Below, in pieces: positions 6,626-10,021 of a stretch of 10,021 nucleotides of DNA. The translations under genes were made by a program, and so were the position numbers. The notes beneath the pieces are model-generated. The model was not told the origin of the DNA. It searched no databases and saw only the letters and a list, made by a program, of their open reading frames with translations. Source of the DNA: Lunasporangiospora selenospora (Eukaryota; Mortierellomycota; Mortierellomycetes; Mortierellales; Mortierellaceae); contig JAABOA010001045.1 in the NCBI GenBank assembly GCA_015680635.1, forward strand, positions 1 through 10,021. Reading direction: 5' to 3'. The stretch's first letter is position 1; each line of letters opens with the position of its first letter.

Positions 6626-7815
6626 TTAAGCAGTCTTTGCAGAGGTATTGGCTTGAGCCTCGGCTTTGAGCCTTTCTGCAGCTTCTTGTTTGGCAATGAT
6701 AGCATTGGAAGTAGCCTCCCAGGCCTTGGCTTGGGAACCGCTGTTGGCGTCAAAGTAAGGCTTTTCACCCGAGACTGTGACGCGGATTCCCCGGCGGTGG
6801 TAGGGCCTAAAGTCAGGAACGCCCGTGTGGAAGGTCGAGCGGTTATCCCAAATGGCAACACTGTTCTTCTGCCAACTGAACCGGACCTGGTACTGAAGCT
6901 TCTTGGCAACGATATCCGCAAGGTAATCCAGAATTGCCTTGGATTCGGAAGGAGTGACGCCGACAATCTCACGGGTAAAGACCGGGTTCGAGTAGATCGA
7001 CTTCCAGCCTGTCACGGGGTTAGTCCGAACAACAGGGTGCTCTGAATCATTCAACTTGCCAAAAGTCTTGCGACCAGTAAAGGCAGTCAAGGTCTTGAAG
7101 ATATCGGAAGAGTGGATTGCTGTCAGACCCTCAAGGAAGGTCTTGAAGGCAGGCGAAAGGTCATCATAGAGCTCATAACCATTGGACCAAATAGTATCGC
7201 CACCAGACTCGGGGATATCCTCAAACTTGAGGATCGAGAACGAGGCAGGAGCAGGCTCAAAGGAGACATCCGAATGCCACGAATCGTTCGTGTTGAAGCG
7301 AGTGGGAGGGCTATAAGGAAAATATGAATGAAAGGATAATGACTCGTGGTTAGATAAATTGCCAGAAAAAGTACTACCCTTTGCCAGATTCCCAACTTTG
7401 GCATCTATCATTTTTACCTGACGCGAGAGTCCAAGACAATGATCTCAGGGTTGTTCTGGTTGTGGGGAACCAGGGGATGGATGTGAAGAGGACCCCAGCG
7501 GCGACCAAGCTTGACATGCTCATCGTTGTTGAGATCGTCTTGGTCACGGAAGAAAACGACACCGCGCTCGGCAATCAGGGCAGCGAGTTCCTCAGACTGC
7601 TGCTCGGTAAGCTTGGTAAGGTTGATGCCGTGGAGCTCGGTACCGAACTTGGGAGTGTAATCAATTCGCTTAGTCACGCTGGCAAAGAGAGCTTTCTTCT
7701 CTGGGTCGGCTCCCTTACCAGCAACGCGCGTCGCAAAGGTGTTGCGATCTGCCAAAGTGGCGTCTTGCTCGCTAGCGGAGACGATGATGCCGTTCTCGAC
7801 AACGTTTGAGGCCAT
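6626..7815 (-). CDS. TauD/Jlp1-type Fe(II)/2-oxoglutarate-dependent dioxygenase
   Basis: Two exons on the minus strand, 7815-7418 and 7310-6626, joined across a 107-nt GT-AG intron (donor GTAAAA, branch-like CTAAC at 7353-7349, acceptor TATAG); the product is 360 aa. The fold signature GTELHGINL...ERGVVFFRDQ is followed by the iron ligands H145 and D147 in WHSD and the distal ligand H294. T172 and R305 would bind 2-oxoglutarate, and R309 aligns with TauD's sulfonate-binding arginine. The spacings H145-T172 (27), H294-R305 (11) and H294-R309 (15) equal those of E. coli TauD (H99, T126, H255, R266, R270). The enzyme probably oxidises a sulfonate such as taurine, releasing sulfite and an aldehyde while 2-oxoglutarate becomes succinate; related family members use other acids. 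The ATG context is good (G at -3 and +4). The last 30 or so residues form an Ala/Lys/Glu-rich tail. No targeting signal is evident, so it is probably cytosolic. Confidence 0.93.
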
Positions 7816-8140
7816 GGCTAATGTTGAAGAAGCTGTTCTTGAAGGAAGAAGGTATATGAGGTGCGCTTGAAGCGAAGTGGAGGGTATTTTGTTTGGTGAG
7901 GGTGAGAGAATGTCCTTTGTCGAGATGATTTCTCTCTTTGCTTTGTTGAGGTGCTGAAAATGATGTGGGAAAACAACTGTGGTGGGCGTGCACAGTCCCT
8001 TTTATACCAAGCGGCCTCCCGATTTCGGACAAACAGTGCAGCGTTGTGTGTGTCCACAAGGATGCGAGGAAGCAAACACGGTGGATGGCGCGTCTCCGGC
8101 CAAATGGACACGGCGTGGTCTTGCACGCATAATGGCGACA
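7816..8140 (-). promoter_or_regulatory. Promoter and 5' leader of the dioxygenase gene
   Basis: A minus-strand TATAAAAG (8006-7999) lies about 185 nt before the dioxygenase ATG, a good fit to a TATA box. The leader between it and the start codon has no upstream ATG on the sense strand and is rich in C, T and A. No clear CCAAT box was seen immediately upstream. A sulfur-control binding site would be expected if the gene is regulated like yeast JLP1, but I could not identify one by eye. Confidence 0.6.
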
Positions 8141-9124
8141 TTTGCAGGGTTGAGGTCGTGCTGCGAGTGAGGAGGGATTCCCTCGAAACTACTTTGAGGT
8201 CTACCTTAGCGTGTGCCAGTCAGAGAGAAGTGCGCCAGAGCTCGCGGAGAAAGGACAAACTTGATGCGCATAGCATGGTTCTATCCCTACCACTCTTGTG
8301 GAGAGAAAGGGGAACCCCAAGACTAAACGCCATTCTGATATGATATGGGAAGAGGCGCATTCCCAGAGACGCATGCAGCGCAAGAGGTATGCGCAGGGTT
8401 GCAGCTCTAATTCAGAATGGCATTGCACCATCCCTTTTGGTCGTGTCTCTGTGCACTCGAAAGTTCCGAGTGGACACCCCCAGAGGACACTAGACTAGGT
8501 TTTACTCTTCTCGGGAGACCTGAGTACGTGTTGTCGGCCATGGACGCAGCTCAGTGGACCAAGGGCCGTATGTGGGAGAGACACGCTCTGTTCTCCTGGG
8601 CCATCGATAACTGGTAGTTCCGACGCACAAGAGCCTGGAAAGAGAGAATGGGAAGGGTGGGCGTCAGTCAGCTCTTACTTGCAAATCATATCTGAAAATC
8701 GCGTAATTTCAACCGCCGAGCACATACCCTCCGCACAATTCACCTTGAGCTGACAAACAGGCGGCTACGGAATAGCTCTCTGTCCTCTTCTGGATTGTGC
8801 CTTAACCCGATCGGGGGGGTGCAGCCAAAGCATGCTGTGCTCACTTGAGGCAGAAGGGAGAGGGAATGACACCCCTAGTCTACTGACCTCACACACCTCT
8901 GAACACTCAAGCACCTTGCCTCCTGGAAGACCAACAAGGTGAGCACTGCGACCAATATCACATCAATAGAATCCACCAGCCCTCATCCTCACCTCCTTGA
9001 GCATGCCTAACTCTGGAGCCTGTCCCTCTCGATGGTATACCCTCAATGGATTCCCGATTAGAAAGTAAATCTTCCAAGGAACCATAGAACCATTGAGAAC
9101 CTTGAGTCAGGTCATTCGCAAAGC

Positions 9125-9164
9125 CTTCCTCTTCCCCTCCCCCCCTCTTCCCCCTCCCTCCCCT
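9125..9164. repeat. Polypyrimidine C/T block
   Basis: About 40 nt of almost only C and T, dominated by CCCCTCC-like runs, on the plus strand. Homopurine-homopyrimidine DNA of this type can form triplex structures and is common in fungal promoters. It lies just upstream of an inverted repeat. Confidence 0.7.
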
Positions 9165-9173
9165 GCCCCATTA

Positions 9174-9220
9174 CTCGCAATTGGTGCTGCTCTTGGTCAC
9201 TTTAAGCTCAAAATTGCGAG
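9174..9220. repeat. 9-bp inverted repeat, 29-nt loop
   Basis: CTCGCAATT (9174-9182) and AATTGCGAG (9212-9220) are perfect inverse complements. Transcribed, they would form a 9-bp stem with a 29-nt loop. No T-run follows; an AATAAA-like motif appears about ten bases later. The function is unknown. Confidence 0.6.
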
Positions 9221-9769
9221 GATCCTGAGAAATAAAAAGGTCGACTGTTAATCACGCTACCTCTTACCTTCTTGCATGACTTGTTCACAATTTGACGCCT
9301 ACAATTTGTTTGTTTTTCTTTTCAGCATCAAATCAACATCAACCAAAGACCTGTTCTCAAGGAGTGCTCAGCAGAAAGCTTCCCGATTCAGCTTTAGTTG
9401 CTGTGGTTTGTCTAACAAGAAATTTCGATCGCGCTGATGCTATATGGCGTGAATGGGCAAGGGGAGGGGCAGGAAATGAGACTGTTGTACCGTTCTAGTC
9501 TTTGGGCCTGTGGCCAAACGGATGTGGTTTACTCGTATGACCAAGAGGAAAAAGGTAAGGACTTGGGTAGTTGTGGAAAAAAATGCTAGAGTTACTTGGC
9601 CTTTGAGAAAAAAAACCCATGGCGTTCTGGAGAGTATAACCTACGCGGATGAGAAGGTCAATAGAACATTCTGCTTATGGAAATCTAGGCGAGGGACAGG
9701 TAGATGCTTCACTATGCGACTATGTGTTGGCGCTTCATCAGTAAAGACGGCCTAGGAGAAACACAATGC

Positions 9770-9967
9770 AAGAGGGAGGGAGGGTAATGCAAGAGAGAGA
9801 GAGAGAGAAAGAGGGCGATTGTTTGACTTTAGCAGCTTTTACCCTCTGTAACAATGCACATTCTCTTTCCTTGTTTCTTTCCTTTTTTCCTTTTTTTCTT
9901 TCCTTCATTCTTTCATTCTTTCATTCTTTCCCTTCTCTCTCTCTCCCTCTCTCCCTCTCTCTCTCCC

Positions 9968-10021
<54 letters not shown>
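9770..10021. repeat. Low-complexity GA and CT block at the window edge
   Basis: A GGGA/GA-rich tract (about 9770-9812, including an uninterrupted AG run near 9792) is followed by non-repetitive DNA, then T/C-rich sequence with three exact CATTCTTT units (9906-9929), and then a CTCTCC/(CT)n tract from about 9932 to the last base. The GA and CT tracts are complementary and could pair. Ending inside a dinucleotide repeat suggests the assembly may have stopped here. Confidence 0.9.

Larger units (their letters stand above)
8141..9769. other. Long intergenic stretch, no gene recognised
   Basis: About 1.6 kb without a frame longer than roughly 80 codons that looks like protein and without any family I recognise. 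No tRNA box A/B pair or snoRNA box pattern was found by eye. Visible structure: several TGCGCA/ATGCGCAT-like motifs at about 8260-8395, a polypyrimidine block at about 9125-9164, a 9-bp inverted repeat at 9174-9220, a good-looking splice acceptor (TTTTCTTTTCAG ending at 9325) and a GTAAGG donor at 9555. These leave room for an unspliced-by-eye transcript, a long promoter or an untranslated RNA, but none is demonstrated. Confidence 0.5.

Noticed and set aside
7951-8343. 130-codon plus-strand frame upstream of the dioxygenase gene
   Set aside because: It has no recognisable domain and runs antisense through the dioxygenase TATA box and promoter; it looks like chance.

Overview
The window looks like nuclear DNA of an early-diverging filamentous fungus, most likely Mucoromycota and possibly Mortierellales. 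The grounds are short introns of 107-211 nt with GTAAGT/GTAAGA/GTAAAA donors and CTGAC/CTAAC branch-like sites, well-spaced genes, T-rich 3' flanks, and GA/CT microsatellites in promoters, an intron and the right edge. I found no prokaryotic operon structure, CRISPR array, tRNA, rRNA or transposon. The taxon is inferred from style and not proven.

Layout, left to right. (1) A plus-strand gene (about 69-1895) encodes a long coiled-coil protein with a hydrophobic C-terminal anchor; its frame is open to the left edge, so its N-terminus may lie outside the window. (2) A T/A-rich spacer (1896-2672) separates it from a convergent gene. (3) A four-exon minus-strand gene (4096-2673) encodes a secreted or ER-lumenal thioredoxin-fold membrane protein of 321 aa, with Ser-Pro-Ala-Cys in place of CxxC. 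(4) A 790-bp divergent promoter region (4097-4886) carries CCAAT boxes and GA and CT tracts. (5) An uninterrupted plus-strand gene (4887-6497) encodes an RCC1-repeat propeller resembling Kti13/Ats1. A 26-codon upstream ORF ends on its start codon in an ATGA overlap. (6) A convergent two-exon minus-strand gene (7815-6626) encodes a TauD/Jlp1-type Fe(II)/2-oxoglutarate dioxygenase of 360 aa with every key residue present. (7) About 2.2 kb (7816-10021) holds that gene's TATA box and leader, then sequence in which I recognise no gene, then a GA/CT-rich block running off the right edge.

The four genes look like ordinary chromosomal neighbours and not a functional cluster. Plausible roles are membrane tethering (gene 1), ER protein handling (gene 2), diphthamide/Elongator tRNA modification (gene 3) and sulfonate catabolism (gene 4). 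I see no convincing new multi-gene system. The items most worth a second look are the ATGA-coupled poly-cysteine uORF before the Kti13-like gene, the SPAC thioredoxin site, and the possible dynein-adaptor-like motifs in the coiled-coil protein.
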